Assembly: GCF_035825295.1 (NCBI RefSeq)
Contig: NZ_JAYMGI010000002.1
Location: forward strand, 4,345,001-4,409,000
Source of the DNA: Actinacidiphila sp. DG2A-62
Lineage (GTDB): Bacteria > Actinomycetota > Actinomycetes > Streptomycetales > Streptomycetaceae
DNA length: 64,000 nt
Direction of reading: 5' to 3'
Of this stretch, positions 27,101 to 34,855 are shown piece after piece. The translations under genes were made by a program, and so were the position numbers. Below the pieces are notes generated by a model. The model had not been told where the DNA came from, ran no database searches, and saw only the letters and a list, made by a program, of their open reading frames with translations. The stretch's first letter is position 1. Each line of letters begins with the position of its first letter.

Positions 27101-27859
27101 CGTGGCGAGCAGCTCCAGCACGAAGGAGGACAGGAACGCGATGCGCAGGGTGCGCAGCGTCGCCCTGCGGTAGTCGCCGGTGATGCGGCGGATGTTCTCC
27201 GCCTGGACCTTCGCGCGGCCGAAGACCTTGAGCGTGGGCAGGCCCGCGACGACATCCAGGAAGTGGCCCGACAGCCGGCCCAGCAGCCGCCACTGGCGGT
27301 CCATCCGCTCCCGGGTCGCCCAGCCGACGAGCACCATGAACACCGGGATCAGCGGCAGCGTGACCACGATGGTCAGCGCCGAGATCCAGTCGGCGGCGGC
27401 GATCCTGGCCAGCACCACCGCGGGCGCCACCGCGGCGAGCGCGAGTTGCGGCAGGTAGCGGGCGAAGTAGTCGTCGAGCGCGTCCACGCCGCGGGTCGCC
27501 AGCGTGGTCAGCTCGCCGCTGCGGCGGCCGGTCAGCCAGCCGGGGCCGAGGGCGGTGGCGTGCTCCAGCAGGCGGGCGCGCAGCTGCGACTTGACCACGG
27601 CTCCGGCACGGTACGCGCACAGCTCGGTCAGCCAGGCGACCAGCGCCCGGCCGACGGCGACGCCGGCCAGCGCCGTCAGGCGTCCGCCGAGCGCTCCGTC
27701 GCCCTCGCCGCGCTGGAAGCCGCCGACCACGATGTCCGCGATGAGGACGGCCTGCGCGACCACCAGCGCCGTGCCGAGCAGGCCCAGCAGGACCGAACCG
27801 GCGAGGAAGACCCGCGTGGTGCGCGCGTACCGCAGCAGCCGGGGATCGACCGGTTTCAC
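24119..27859 (-). CDS. cydDC: CydD-CydC fusion, heterodimeric-type ABC exporter for thiols
   Basis: A 1246-residue fusion of both halves of the CydDC exporter, which moves glutathione/cysteine-like thiols or heme-related reductant across the membrane and is needed for cytochrome bd assembly. The first half has a six-helix domain and ATPase (Walker A GPSGAGKSTLLAALLG, signature LSAGQRQRIALA, Walker B LVLLDEPTANLD). A low-complexity Ala/Gly/Thr linker follows (about residues 585-660), then a second six-helix domain and ATPase (GPSGAGKTTLAHVLL, LSGGMRQRLALA, LILDEPAEHLD). The GTG at 27859 (VKPVDPRLLRYAR) follows a G-rich ribosome site; upstream frames are open only because of repeats. It is downstream of cydAB. 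Confidence 0.92.
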   Translation of the reverse strand: MKPVDPRLLRYARTTRVFLAGSVLLGLLGTALVVAQAVLIADIVVGGFQRGEGDGALGGRLTALAGVAVGRALVAWLTELCAYRAGAVVKSQLRARLLEHATALGPGWLTGRRSGELTTLATRGVDALDDYFARYLPQLALAAVAPAVVLARIAAADWISALTIVVTLPLIPVFMVLVGWATRERMDRQWRLLGRLSGHFLDVVAGLPTLKVFGRAKVQAENIRRITGDYRRATLRTLRIAFLSSFVLELLATISVALVAVGIGMRLVRGELSLHTGLLVLVLAPEAYLPLRQVGAQYHAAAEGLAAAEEVFEVLQTPLGSAGHGAQGAHGVTEAVSSASSASSSVADAPARAPLPAPDLRTAVIWFEGVEVREGGVLPATTLVVAPGETVAVTGPSGAGKSTLLAALLGFAPPAEGRVLVGGVDLAALDPASWHRQIAWVPQRPHLFAGTIADNVRLARPDATDAQVVAALAAAGAADFARPDDPVGEDGAGLSAGQRQRIALARAFLADRPLVLLDEPTANLDGDTEAAVIASLRDLARGRTVLMTAHRPALLPLADRTHTIPPPAATTAGAHGATAPVHNETAASAGDTAATSAGASAATSAADGAGASDARAAGPVRGAVPADDDARRGTRRRRERSHDRGPARGHGLGLGGMVGFRGRFAAAAGLGVLALVSAVGLMATSGWLISRAAQQPPVLYLMVAVTATRAFGIGRAVFRYGERLMGHDAVFRALAEVRVRVYARLERLAPAGLGLTGRGDLLSRLVADVDSVQDHYLRWLLPAVTAGVTATAAAAFTGWLLPTAGLILAAGLLLAGAAVPALSATVARRTESRTAPARGELSARVLALFTGTAELTVAGALPARRRDAVRADQNLRRIGARSAAATALGAGLTALVSGLTVTACAWVGVRAAAADRLDGVLLAVVVLTPLAAFEAVAGMPLAAQQRRRSRRAAERVREVLTAPAPVREPDLPQDPPASPYPLVVRGLTARHPGRAEPALRGVDLTLTPGRRVAVVGPSGAGKTTLAHVLLRFLDAESGTYTLGGRPAADLEGDAVRRLVGLCAQDAHVFDSTVRENLRLARPDATDGDLREALAAARLDVDLDVAVGEHGARLSGGMRQRLALARALLARFPVLILDEPAEHLDVPTADALTADLLAATRGTTTLLITHRLAGLAAPDAVDEILVLDAGRVVQRGTYAELAAADGPFRRTLERERAADTAATAGAGVGDAPGAPDAAREAVPAVAR

Positions 27860-27877
27860 ACCCCTCGCCCCCCTTCG

Positions 27878-27893
27878 TGTTCCACGTGAAACA
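27878..27893. promoter_or_regulatory. parS-like ParB site
   Basis: TGTTCCACGTGAAACA differs by one base from the 16-bp parS consensus TGTTTCACGTGAAACA. It lies 19 bases upstream of the cydDC start. Streptomyces chromosomes carry many such sites near oriC. Confidence 0.8.
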
Positions 27894-27899
27894 TCGGCG

Positions 27900-28090
27900 C
27901 ACCGCCTGCCGCCGCCCGCGCATCCCCCGCGCACCGCCGCACACCGCGTGCCGCCGCCCGCGCATCCCCCGCGCACCGCCGCGCACCGCCTGCCGCCGCC
28001 CGCGCATCCCCCGCGCACCGCCGCACACCGCCTCCCGGCGTCCGCGCACTCCCCGCGCGTCCCCGCACACCGCCCGCGGACATCAGTGCA
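27900..28090. repeat. 42-bp tandem repeat between cydB and cydDC
   Basis: Four head-to-tail 42-bp units (27900, 27942, 27984, 28026), the first three nearly identical and the fourth degenerate, then a partial unit reaching the cydB stop. 42 is a multiple of three and several frames remain open across it (a Cys/Gly-rich 14-residue repeat on -), which inflates apparent ORFs here. Confidence 0.9.
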
Positions 28091-29087
28091 CCGCCCCCGC
28101 GATGTGCTGGGTGCCGATCCGCTTGCGGAAGACCCAGTAGGTCCAGCCCTGGTAGAGCAGCACCAGCGGGGTCGCGATGCCCGCGCACCAGGTCATGATC
28201 CGCAGCGTGTAGGGGGTCGCGGAGGCGTTGGAGACGGTCAGCGACCAGTCGCCGTTCAGCGTCGAGGGCATCACGTCGGGGAACAGCGTGAGGAAGAGCA
28301 TCGCGACCGCCGCCGCGATGGTGACGCCGGAGAAGGCGAACGACCAGCCCTCGCGCCCGGCCAGGTTGGCGCCGAGCGCGGCGGCCAGCGCGACGACGGC
28401 CACGACCAGCGCGACCAGGCTGCGCGCGTTGCCGCTGTGCGCCTGCGTCCAGATCAGGAAGCCGGCCGCGAGCACGGCGGCGGCCGACCCGGTGCCGGTG
28501 GCGCACGCCCGGGCCCGCTCGCGGATCGGCCCGAGGGTCTTGAGCGAGGCGAACACCGCGCCGTGGAAGGTGAAGAGGGCCAGCGTGACCAGCCCGCCGA
28601 GCAGCGTGTACGGGTGCAGCAGGTTCCAGAAGCCGCCCACGTACTCCTTGTGCGCGTCGATCTTCACGCCCCAGGTGATGTTGGCGAAGGCCATGCCCCA
28701 CAGGAACGCCGGCAGCAGCGAGGCCCAGAAGATCGCGTGCTCCCAGGCACGCTGCCAGCGCTCGCCCTCGCGCTTGGCGCGGTACTCGAAGGCCACGCCG
28801 CGCACGATCAGGCAGACCAGGATCAGCAGCACCGGCAGGTAGAAGCCGGAGAAGAGGGTGGCGTACCAGTCGGGGAAGGCGGCGAAGGTGCCGCCGACCG
28901 CGGTGAGCAGCCACACCTCGTTGCCGTCCCAGACCGGGCCGATGGTGTTGATCAGCACGCGCCGCTCGCTGCGGTCGCGGGCGAGCAGCCCGGTGAGGAC
29001 GCCGATCCCGAAGTCGAAGCCCTCCAGGAAGAAGTAGCCGGTCCACAGGACGGCGATGAGGACGAACCAGACGTCGTACAGGTGCAT
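28083..29087 (-). CDS. cydB: Cytochrome bd oxidase subunit II
   Basis: Integral membrane subunit of cytochrome bd ubiquinol/menaquinol oxidase, about nine helices in 334 residues. The N-terminus LYDVWFVLIAVLWTGYFFLE followed by GFDFGIG is typical of CydB, as are INTIGPVWDGNEVWLL and FLWGMAFANITWG. Subunit II stabilises the enzyme and carries no heme ligand set of its own. It starts 19 bases after the cydA stop and is followed by a tandem repeat and cydDC, so cydA-cydB-cydDC form one leftward unit. Confidence 0.96.
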   Translation of the reverse strand: MHLYDVWFVLIAVLWTGYFFLEGFDFGIGVLTGLLARDRSERRVLINTIGPVWDGNEVWLLTAVGGTFAAFPDWYATLFSGFYLPVLLILVCLIVRGVAFEYRAKREGERWQRAWEHAIFWASLLPAFLWGMAFANITWGVKIDAHKEYVGGFWNLLHPYTLLGGLVTLALFTFHGAVFASLKTLGPIRERARACATGTGSAAAVLAAGFLIWTQAHSGNARSLVALVVAVVALAAALGANLAGREGWSFAFSGVTIAAAVAMLFLTLFPDVMPSTLNGDWSLTVSNASATPYTLRIMTWCAGIATPLVLLYQGWTYWVFRKRIGTQHIAGAVH

Positions 29088-29106
29088 CTCGCGCTCCTTT
29101 CCGGGC

Positions 29107-30618
29107 TCAGTACGAGAAGGCCATCGGCCGGTCGGCGTCGGCGTCGTGGTCGCCGCCGATCCGGGTGGGGGAGCGGCGGTCGTCGTCGGTCAGTTCCGGG
29201 GGCCCGGCCTTGACGTACGTGGCCAGCAGACGCACCTCCACGACCGCGAGCACGGCGTAGAGCGCGGTGAAGACGGTGAGCGAGGTGACCGCCTCGCCGG
29301 TGGAGACGCCGGGGGAGACCGCGGCGGAGGTGCGCAGCAGGCCGTAGACCACCCACGGCTGGCGGCCGGTCTCGGTGAAGATCCAGCCCCAGGAGTTGGC
29401 GAGCAGCGGGAAGACCATGGTCAGCAGCGCGATCCGCCAGTACCAGCGGGACAGTCCGTCGCCCAGGCGCAGCCGCGAGGTGACCATCAGGTGGGGCACC
29501 TCGTCCTCGCCGGTGCGGTGCTCGGGCGCGATCCAGACTCTGCGCCGGGTCAGCCACAGGCCGGCCGCGCCGACCGCGATGGAGACCACGCCGAAGCCGA
29601 TCATCCAGCGGAAGCCCCAGTAGGCGACCGGGATGTTCGGCCGGTAGTCGCCGGGGCCGTACGTGTGCTGCTCGGCCTTGTTCACGTCGTTGATGCCGCC
29701 GACGTGGGAGTGGAAGTCGTCGGTGGCCAGGAAGGAGAGCAGGTCGGGGATGTCGACGGCGACCTTGTTGTGGCCCTTGTTGACGTCGCCGACGGCGAAG
29801 ACGGAGAACGGCGCGCCCTTCTGTCCGTCCCACAGCGCCTCGGCGGCGGCCATCTTCATCGGCTGCTGCTTGAACATGACCTTGCCGAGGGTGTCGCCGC
29901 TGATCGCGGTGAGCGCGCCGGCGACGACCGCCACGACCAGGGCCGTCCGCAGCGAGGAGCGCATCACCGTGATGTGCTGCTTGCGGGCCAGGTGGTAGGC
30001 GCAGATGCCGATCATGAACGCGGCGCCGGTCAGGAAGGCGGCGGACATGGTGTGGAAGAACTGCGCGAGGGCGGTGTTCTGGGTGAGCACGGCCCAGAAG
30101 TCGGTCAGCTCGGCGCGCTTGGTCGCGGGGTTGTAGCGGTAGCCGACCGGGTGCTGCATCCAGGAGTTGGCGGCCAGGATGAAGTACGCCGACAGGATCG
30201 TGCCGATCGAGACCATCCAGATGCAGGCCAGGTGGATGCGGCGGGGCAGCCGGTCCCAGCCGAAGATCCACAGGCCGATGAAGGTTGACTCGAAGAAGAA
30301 CGCGATGAGGGCCTCGAAGGCCAGCGGTGCGCCGAAGACGTCGCCGACGAAGCGCGAGTAGTCCGACCAGTTCATGCCGAACTGGAACTCCTGGACGATG
30401 CCCGTCACCACGCCCATGGCGATGTTGATCAGGAAGAGCTTGCCCCAGAACTTGGTGGCCCTGAGATAAGTGTCCTTGCCCGTGCGCACCCAGGCGGTCT
30501 GCATCCCCGCGGTCAGGGCGGACAGCGAGATCGTCAGGGGGACGAAGAGGAAGTGGTAGACGGTGGTGATCCCGAACTGCCACCTGGCGACGTTCACCGG
30601 CTCCAGCGCGAGCTGCAC
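29107..30618 (-). CDS. cydA: Cytochrome bd oxidase subunit I
   Basis: Heme- and quinol-binding subunit of the bd oxidase, which reduces O2 at low oxygen without pumping protons. It begins VQLALEPVNVARWQFGITTV, with the His that follows (VYHFLF) and a later GRQPWVVYGLLRT segment, both typical of CydA. The periplasmic Q-loop (about 235-330) is the short form common in actinobacteria. GTG 30618 follows AAGGAGG with seven bases between; an upstream ORF start at 30663 adds only an Arg/Gln-rich stretch. A Rex-type operator lies about 90 bases upstream, so control by NADH/NAD+ ratio is likely. Confidence 0.95.
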   Translation of the reverse strand: MQLALEPVNVARWQFGITTVYHFLFVPLTISLSALTAGMQTAWVRTGKDTYLRATKFWGKLFLINIAMGVVTGIVQEFQFGMNWSDYSRFVGDVFGAPLAFEALIAFFFESTFIGLWIFGWDRLPRRIHLACIWMVSIGTILSAYFILAANSWMQHPVGYRYNPATKRAELTDFWAVLTQNTALAQFFHTMSAAFLTGAAFMIGICAYHLARKQHITVMRSSLRTALVVAVVAGALTAISGDTLGKVMFKQQPMKMAAAEALWDGQKGAPFSVFAVGDVNKGHNKVAVDIPDLLSFLATDDFHSHVGGINDVNKAEQHTYGPGDYRPNIPVAYWGFRWMIGFGVVSIAVGAAGLWLTRRRVWIAPEHRTGEDEVPHLMVTSRLRLGDGLSRWYWRIALLTMVFPLLANSWGWIFTETGRQPWVVYGLLRTSAAVSPGVSTGEAVTSLTVFTALYAVLAVVEVRLLATYVKAGPPELTDDDRRSPTRIGGDHDADADRPMAFSY

Positions 30619-30699
30619 GGTACGCCTCCTTTGCTGCCGAAGGGGCGGTTGCCCCGGGTTCACCGGACATGCCCTGCCTTATGGGCACGACACGTCCGC

Positions 30700-30723
30700 T
30701 TGTGAACGTGAATACATTCACAA
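30700..30723. promoter_or_regulatory. Rex-type operator upstream of cydA
   Basis: The 18-mer at 30706-30723 reads ACGTGAATACATTCACAA, which matches the Rex consensus TTGTGAA-N4-TTCACAA apart from the first two bases. A further TTGTGAA half-site sits at 30700-30706, so overlapping binding registers are possible. Rex represses cyd genes in S. coelicolor when NAD+ is high relative to NADH. Confidence 0.75.
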
Positions 30724-30745
30724 AGTAGTATCGCGCATACACCGA

Positions 30746-30778
30746 AGCCCCCTGACACCGGGGGTGGGTCAGGGGGCT
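30746..30778 (-). terminator. Hairpin terminator after hisC
   Basis: AGCCCCCTGAC (30746-30756) pairs perfectly with GTCAGGGGGCT (30768-30778), 11 bp with an 11-base loop. It lies just downstream of the aminotransferase gene and before the cydA promoter, so it insulates the two. Confidence 0.75.
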
Positions 30779-30833
30779 CCAGGGCAGGTCAGAAGGGGTG
30801 GACAGCCCTCGGCGACGGTGGCGCGGCGGCTCG

Positions 30834-31931
30834 TCACAGCTCCTTGCGGAAGGCCTCCGCGGTCCGCAGCAGGATGTCGTTCGCCTCGGTCTCGCCGATG
30901 GTGATCCGCACGCCCTCGTCGCCGAACGGCCGGACCGTGGTGCCGGCCCGCTCGCACGCCGCGGCGAAGTCCGCGGTGCGCTCCCCCAGCCGCAGCCAGA
31001 CGAAGTTCGCCTGCGTCTCGGGCACGGTCCAGCCCTGGCCGGTCAGCGCCCCGACCATCCGGGCGCGCTCGGCCACGAGGGCGGCGACCCGCTCCAGCAG
31101 CGCGGGCTCGGCGCGCAGGCTGGCCACCGCGGCGTCCTGGGCGAGCTGGCTGACGCCGAACGGCACCGCGGTCTTGCGCAGCGCGGCGGCCACCGGCTCG
31201 TGCGCGATCGCGAAGCCGACCCGCAGGCCGGCCAGGCCGTACGCCTTGGAGAAGGTGCGCAGCACCGCGACGTTCGGGCGGTCGCGGTACACGTCGACGC
31301 CGTCGGGCACCTCGGGGTCGGTGATGAACTCGCGGTACGCCTCGTCCAGCACCACCAGCACGTCGGAGGGCACCCGGTCGAGGAACCGTTCCAGCTCGGC
31401 CCTGCGCACCACCGTGCCGGTCGGGTTGTTGGGGTTGCAGACGAAGACCAGCCGGGTCCGCGGGGTGATCGCGTCGGCCATCGCGTCCAGGTCGTGGTGC
31501 TCGCCCGGGGTCAGCGGCACCCGCACCGAGGCGGCGCCGCTGATCTGGGTGATGATCGGGTACGCCTCGAAGGACCGCCAGGCGTAGATCACCTCGTCAC
31601 CGGGGCCGGAGGTCGCCTGCAGCAACTGCTGGGCCACGCCGACCGATCCGGTGCCGGTCGCGATGTGCCCGGCCGGCACGCCGAAGCGGCCGGCCAGTTC
31701 CTCGGTGAGCGCCGAGCAGGCCAGGTCGGGGTAGCGGTTGAAGGCGGCCGCGGCGGCGGTGGCCGCCTCCAGCACGCCGGGCAGCGGAGGGTACGGGTTC
31801 TCGTTGGAGGACAGCTTGAAGGCCGGGCCCGCCGGGACCCCGCCCTCGTCGGCGGTCGCCGGAGGTCGTCCGGGCTTGTACGTCGGGATGCCGTCCAGTT
31901 CCGCGCGCAGCTTGGGGGTGCTCATGGCCAC
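30834..31931 (-). CDS. HisC-family aminotransferase
   Basis: Fold type I PLP aminotransferase of the histidinol-phosphate aminotransferase group (could act on histidinol phosphate or aromatic amino acids). Key segments: KLSSNENPYPPLP at the N-terminus, VFVCNPNNPTGT (PLP-phosphate and substrate region), VLDEAYREF, and the PLP-lysine in RTFSKAYGLAGLRVG. The length of 365 residues is normal. Start: GTG 31931 or ATG 31925 two codons on; no strong ribosome site separates them. A dedicated hisC normally sits in the his operon, so this one is more likely an aromatic (Pat-type) aminotransferase. Confidence 0.88.
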   Translation of the reverse strand: MAMSTPKLRAELDGIPTYKPGRPPATADEGGVPAGPAFKLSSNENPYPPLPGVLEAATAAAAAFNRYPDLACSALTEELAGRFGVPAGHIATGTGSVGVAQQLLQATSGPGDEVIYAWRSFEAYPIITQISGAASVRVPLTPGEHHDLDAMADAITPRTRLVFVCNPNNPTGTVVRRAELERFLDRVPSDVLVVLDEAYREFITDPEVPDGVDVYRDRPNVAVLRTFSKAYGLAGLRVGFAIAHEPVAAALRKTAVPFGVSQLAQDAAVASLRAEPALLERVAALVAERARMVGALTGQGWTVPETQANFVWLRLGERTADFAAACERAGTTVRPFGDEGVRITIGETEANDILLRTAEAFRKEL

Positions 31932-32238
31932 ACCCTACGAGCGGCGGACGACGGCCGGGGAGGTGCCGTACGTCACCCGGTCGGGGGTTGTGCCCGGGTG
32001 GCGCGCGCGGTGGCGCGCGTCCCTCGTAGGAGTGAGTTGACCTGATCGCCACAGTCGGACCAATGGACGGGTGAGGGGGCGCGAGCCGGCCGGTATCGCC
32101 CTGTGCGGGGCGGCTGCCGCCTGCATATTCACTCCGCATACGGTTTTCGATCTTGCAGAAACCGTTCTTCTGCGGGGTCGGGCAGGTCCCCCGGCCCGGA
32201 AGCCGTACGGACCAGCGCCGCCCTACTATCGGCACGCC
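31932..32238. promoter_or_regulatory. Divergent region, hisC-type gene / LacI regulator
   Basis: 307 bases. GCAGAA-N7-TTCTGC (32155-32173) is an inverted repeat upstream of the LacI regulator and may be its own operator. The A/T-rich stretch GCATATTCAC...GCATACGG (near 32124-32142) is a plausible promoter zone. No gene is seen. Confidence 0.4.
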
Positions 32239-33339
32239 ATGACAGCAGCAGGGAAACACCAGGCGAGCCGACCCGTCGGACGCCGGATGGAGCGGGCGGG
32301 GATCAGGGACGTCGCCGCTGCCGCCGGCGTCTCGATCACGACTGTCTCCGACGCGCTCAACGGCAAGGGCCGACTGCCCGACGCCACGCGGCGCCATGTC
32401 CGCGAGGTGGCCGACCGGCTGGGCTACCGCCCGTCCGCGGCCGCCCGCACCCTCCGCACCGGCAGGTCGGGCCTGATCGGCCTGACGGTGACGACCTACG
32501 GCGAAGAACCGTTCACCTTCACCGAGTTCGCCTACTTCGCCGAGATGGCCAGGGCCGCCACCTCCGCGGCGCTGGCCCGCGGCTACGCCCTGGTGATCCT
32601 GCCCGCCTCCTCCCGGCACGACGTGTGGGGCAACGTCGCGCTGGACGGCACCGTCGTCATCGACCCCTCCGACCAGGATCCGGTGGTCACCGAACTGGTC
32701 CGGCAGGGCGTGCCGGTGGTCAGCGACGGCCGCCCGGCCGGCAGCCTGCCGGTGCAGGCGTGGGTGGACAACGACCACGAGGAGGCCGTGCTCGGCATCC
32801 TCGACCACCTCGCCGACGCCGGCGCCCGCCGGATCGGGCTGCTCACCGGCACCAGCACCGACACGTACACCCGGCTGTCCACCACCGCGTACCTGGAGTG
32901 GTGCGAACGCGTCGGCCAGGAGCCGGTCTACGAGGCGTACCCGGCCCACGACCCGTGCGCGGGCGCCGTCGCCGCGGACCGCTTACTGGCCAGGCCGGAC
33001 CGCCCCGACGCGGTCTACGGGCTGTTCGACCCCAACGGCACCGACCTGCTGGCCGCGGCGCGCCGCTACGGGTTACGCGTGCCGGACGACCTGCTGCTGG
33101 TGTGCTGCAGCGAGAGCGGCGGCTACGCGGGCACCGACCCGCCGATCACCACGCTGTCGCTGCAGCCGCGGCGGATCGGCACGGCGGTGGTCCAGTTGCT
33201 CATCGACGCGATCGAGGGGATCGCGCCCGCGCACCCGGTGCAGCAGGTGATGCCGACCGAGCTGATCGTCCGCGCCTCCTCCCAGCGCCGGCCGCACCGC
33301 ACCACGGTGAGCGCGCCGCGCGGACCGGCCCGCGAGTAG
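32239..33339 (+). CDS. LacI family transcriptional regulator
   Basis: One-domain HTH plus sugar-binding-type effector domain. The N-terminal LacI HTH is clear (GIRDVAAAAGVSITTVSDAL, hinge helix GYRPSAAARTLRTGRSGLIG). The periplasmic-binding-protein-like domain covers about 75-345. ATG 32239 is preferred since earlier in-frame starts add no conserved sequence. No adjacent sugar genes are seen. A LacI-type operator lies at the GH3 promoter 14 kb away, but a link between them is only a guess. A C-terminal Arg-rich tail is not conserved. Confidence 0.9.
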   Translation: MTAAGKHQASRPVGRRMERAGIRDVAAAAGVSITTVSDALNGKGRLPDATRRHVREVADRLGYRPSAAARTLRTGRSGLIGLTVTTYGEEPFTFTEFAYFAEMARAATSAALARGYALVILPASSRHDVWGNVALDGTVVIDPSDQDPVVTELVRQGVPVVSDGRPAGSLPVQAWVDNDHEEAVLGILDHLADAGARRIGLLTGTSTDTYTRLSTTAYLEWCERVGQEPVYEAYPAHDPCAGAVAADRLLARPDRPDAVYGLFDPNGTDLLAAARRYGLRVPDDLLLVCCSESGGYAGTDPPITTLSLQPRRIGTAVVQLLIDAIEGIAPAHPVQQVMPTELIVRASSQRRPHRTTVSAPRGPARE

Positions 33340-33376
33340 CGGGGCGCGGGCCCGCGGGTCGCGGATAAGGGATGGT

Positions 33377-33442
33377 TTGTCTGGACCATCTGAAAACCAG
33401 GTGCCTGGGTATGTCACAACGCGCCAGCGTCATTCCTATGAT
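33377..33442 (+). promoter_or_regulatory. Promoter and possible DasR-like site before phosphoesterase
   Basis: TATGAT (33437-33442) is a good -10 box, with TGTCAC (33412-33417) as a weak -35 at 19 bases. Upstream, TTGTCTGGACCA (33377-33388) matches 10 of 12 core bases of the DasR element TGGTCTAGACCA; this may be chance. Confidence 0.4.
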
Positions 33443-33474
33443 GGGCGGATGGCGGCGCGATCGTGGAGGGGTCG

Positions 33475-34536
33475 ATGACTCAGGGGGCAGGTCAGGGGTA
33501 CGAACCCGGTTCCGGGTACGAGCCCGCGCCCGGCTATGCGACGGCGCCCGACTACCGGGAGGCGTACCCGCCGCCGCAGGCGCACGCGCCGGCCGCGTAC
33601 GAGCCGACCCAGCCGGACATCCCGCTGGTCCCGCAGGACTACACGCCCACCGCCCGCGACCTGCCGGTGATCACCCCGACCCACGAGTCCGGCGACCGCC
33701 CGGGGCCGCTGTTCGTGGTCGGCGACGTGCACGGCTTCCTCGACGAACTCCTCGCCGCCCTGCGGGAGAACGGCCTGGTGGACGCGGAGGGCCACTGGTC
33801 GGCCGGCAGCGCGCGGCTGTGGTTCCTCGGCGACTTCACCGACCGCGGCCCGGACGGCATCGGGGTCATCGAGCTGGTCATGCAGCTGTCCGCTGAGGCG
33901 GCGGCGGCGGGCGGCTACTGCCGCGCGCTGATGGGCAATCACGAACTGCTGCTGCTGGGCGCGCACCGCTTCGGCGACACGCCCGTCAACTCCACCGGCG
34001 GCACCGCCTCGTTCCTGGCCGCCTGGCGGCTCAACGGCGGCCAGCCCTCGGACATGGAACGGCTGGAGGACCGCCATCTGACCTGGATCTCCCGGCTGGA
34101 CGCGGCCCATCTCACCGACGGGCACCTGCTGCTGCACTCCGACACCACCGCGTATCTGGACTACGGCAGCAGCATCGAGGAGATGAACGACGCGGTCACC
34201 GGCGTGCTGCAGCGCGGGGACGCGGACGAGTGCTGGGACCTGTTCCGCAAGTTCACCAAGCGGTTCGCCTTCCGCGGCGACGGCGGGCCCGAGGCGGCAC
34301 GCGAGCTGCTGGGCACCTACGGCGGCACCCGCGTGGTGCACGGCCACAGCCCGATCCCGTACCTGCTCGGCGAGGTCGGCGGCGAAGCGCCGGTCGACCC
34401 CGAGGAGCGCCCGCACCACGTGCCGGGCCCGATGGTCTACGCCGACAGCCTCGCGGTGGCGATGGACGGCGGCGTGACCATGGAGGGCCGGCTGCTGGTG
34501 GCCCAACTCCCCCTGGTGGGCCACCCGGTCGGCTGA
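33475..34536 (+). CDS. Metallophosphoesterase (calcineurin-like)
   Basis: Phosphoesterase with the dimetal signature in order: GDVHG (about residue 83), GDFTDRGP (about 123), GNHELLL (about 154), and late metal His in HSD and VVHGHSP. The overall plan resembles PPP-type bacterial phosphatases or Ap4A hydrolases, so a protein phosphatase or dinucleotide hydrolase are both possible. The N-terminal 70 residues are a Tyr/Pro/Ala-rich disordered segment (QGYEPGSGYEPAPGY). ATG 33475 has GGAGGGG at 33465-33471. No neighbour suggests its substrate. Confidence 0.87.
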   Translation: MTQGAGQGYEPGSGYEPAPGYATAPDYREAYPPPQAHAPAAYEPTQPDIPLVPQDYTPTARDLPVITPTHESGDRPGPLFVVGDVHGFLDELLAALRENGLVDAEGHWSAGSARLWFLGDFTDRGPDGIGVIELVMQLSAEAAAAGGYCRALMGNHELLLLGAHRFGDTPVNSTGGTASFLAAWRLNGGQPSDMERLEDRHLTWISRLDAAHLTDGHLLLHSDTTAYLDYGSSIEEMNDAVTGVLQRGDADECWDLFRKFTKRFAFRGDGGPEAARELLGTYGGTRVVHGHSPIPYLLGEVGGEAPVDPEERPHHVPGPMVYADSLAVAMDGGVTMEGRLLVAQLPLVGHPVG

Positions 34537-34576
34537 GCCGCGGCGCGGAGCGGCTCAGCGGACGGCGCGGCCCACG

Positions 34577-34639
34577 ACGCGTGGACGGCCGGGCGCGACG
34601 CGCGGACGGCTGGGCGCGACGCGCGGTCGGCCGGGCGCG
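34577..34639. repeat. 21-bp tandem repeat
   Basis: Three units close to ACGCGCGGACGGCTGGGCGC, period 21 (34577, 34598, 34619), after the phosphoesterase stop. A possible promoter follows: TGTCAC (34706-34711), 17 bases, TACCAT (34729-34734). Confidence 0.75.
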
Positions 34640-34786
34640 GGGGTCGCCGACAGCGGTGCGGGGGACCCGGCAGGCTCGGGGCGTCCACATTTCCTGGTTG
34701 CACCCTGTCACGGCCCCCCGGACCGCCCTACCATCGGCTGTATCCGTAGGCACACCGCTCTCCAAGGCGTCCGACCGGACGAGCCG

Positions 34787-34800
34787 GTTCCACGTGGAAC
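34787..34800. promoter_or_regulatory. parS-like palindrome
   Basis: GTTCCACGTGGAAC, a perfect 14-bp palindrome, two bases (one per arm) from the Streptomyces parS core GTTTCACGTGAAAC. It is intergenic, upstream of a membrane protein gene. Confidence 0.65.
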
Positions 34801-34855
34801 ATCCGGCGTGGCACATCCGGCCGTGCACGGAGAGTCGGAGCATCGGGGGATGCAC

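Noticed and set aside
27900..28090. CRISPR-like array
   Set aside because: The units are directly adjacent with no variable spacers, and no cas gene is present.
27504..29213. Long + frame across the 42-bp repeat and cydB
   Set aside because: It owes its length to the repeat and to GC bias; it has no domain and runs opposite cydB.
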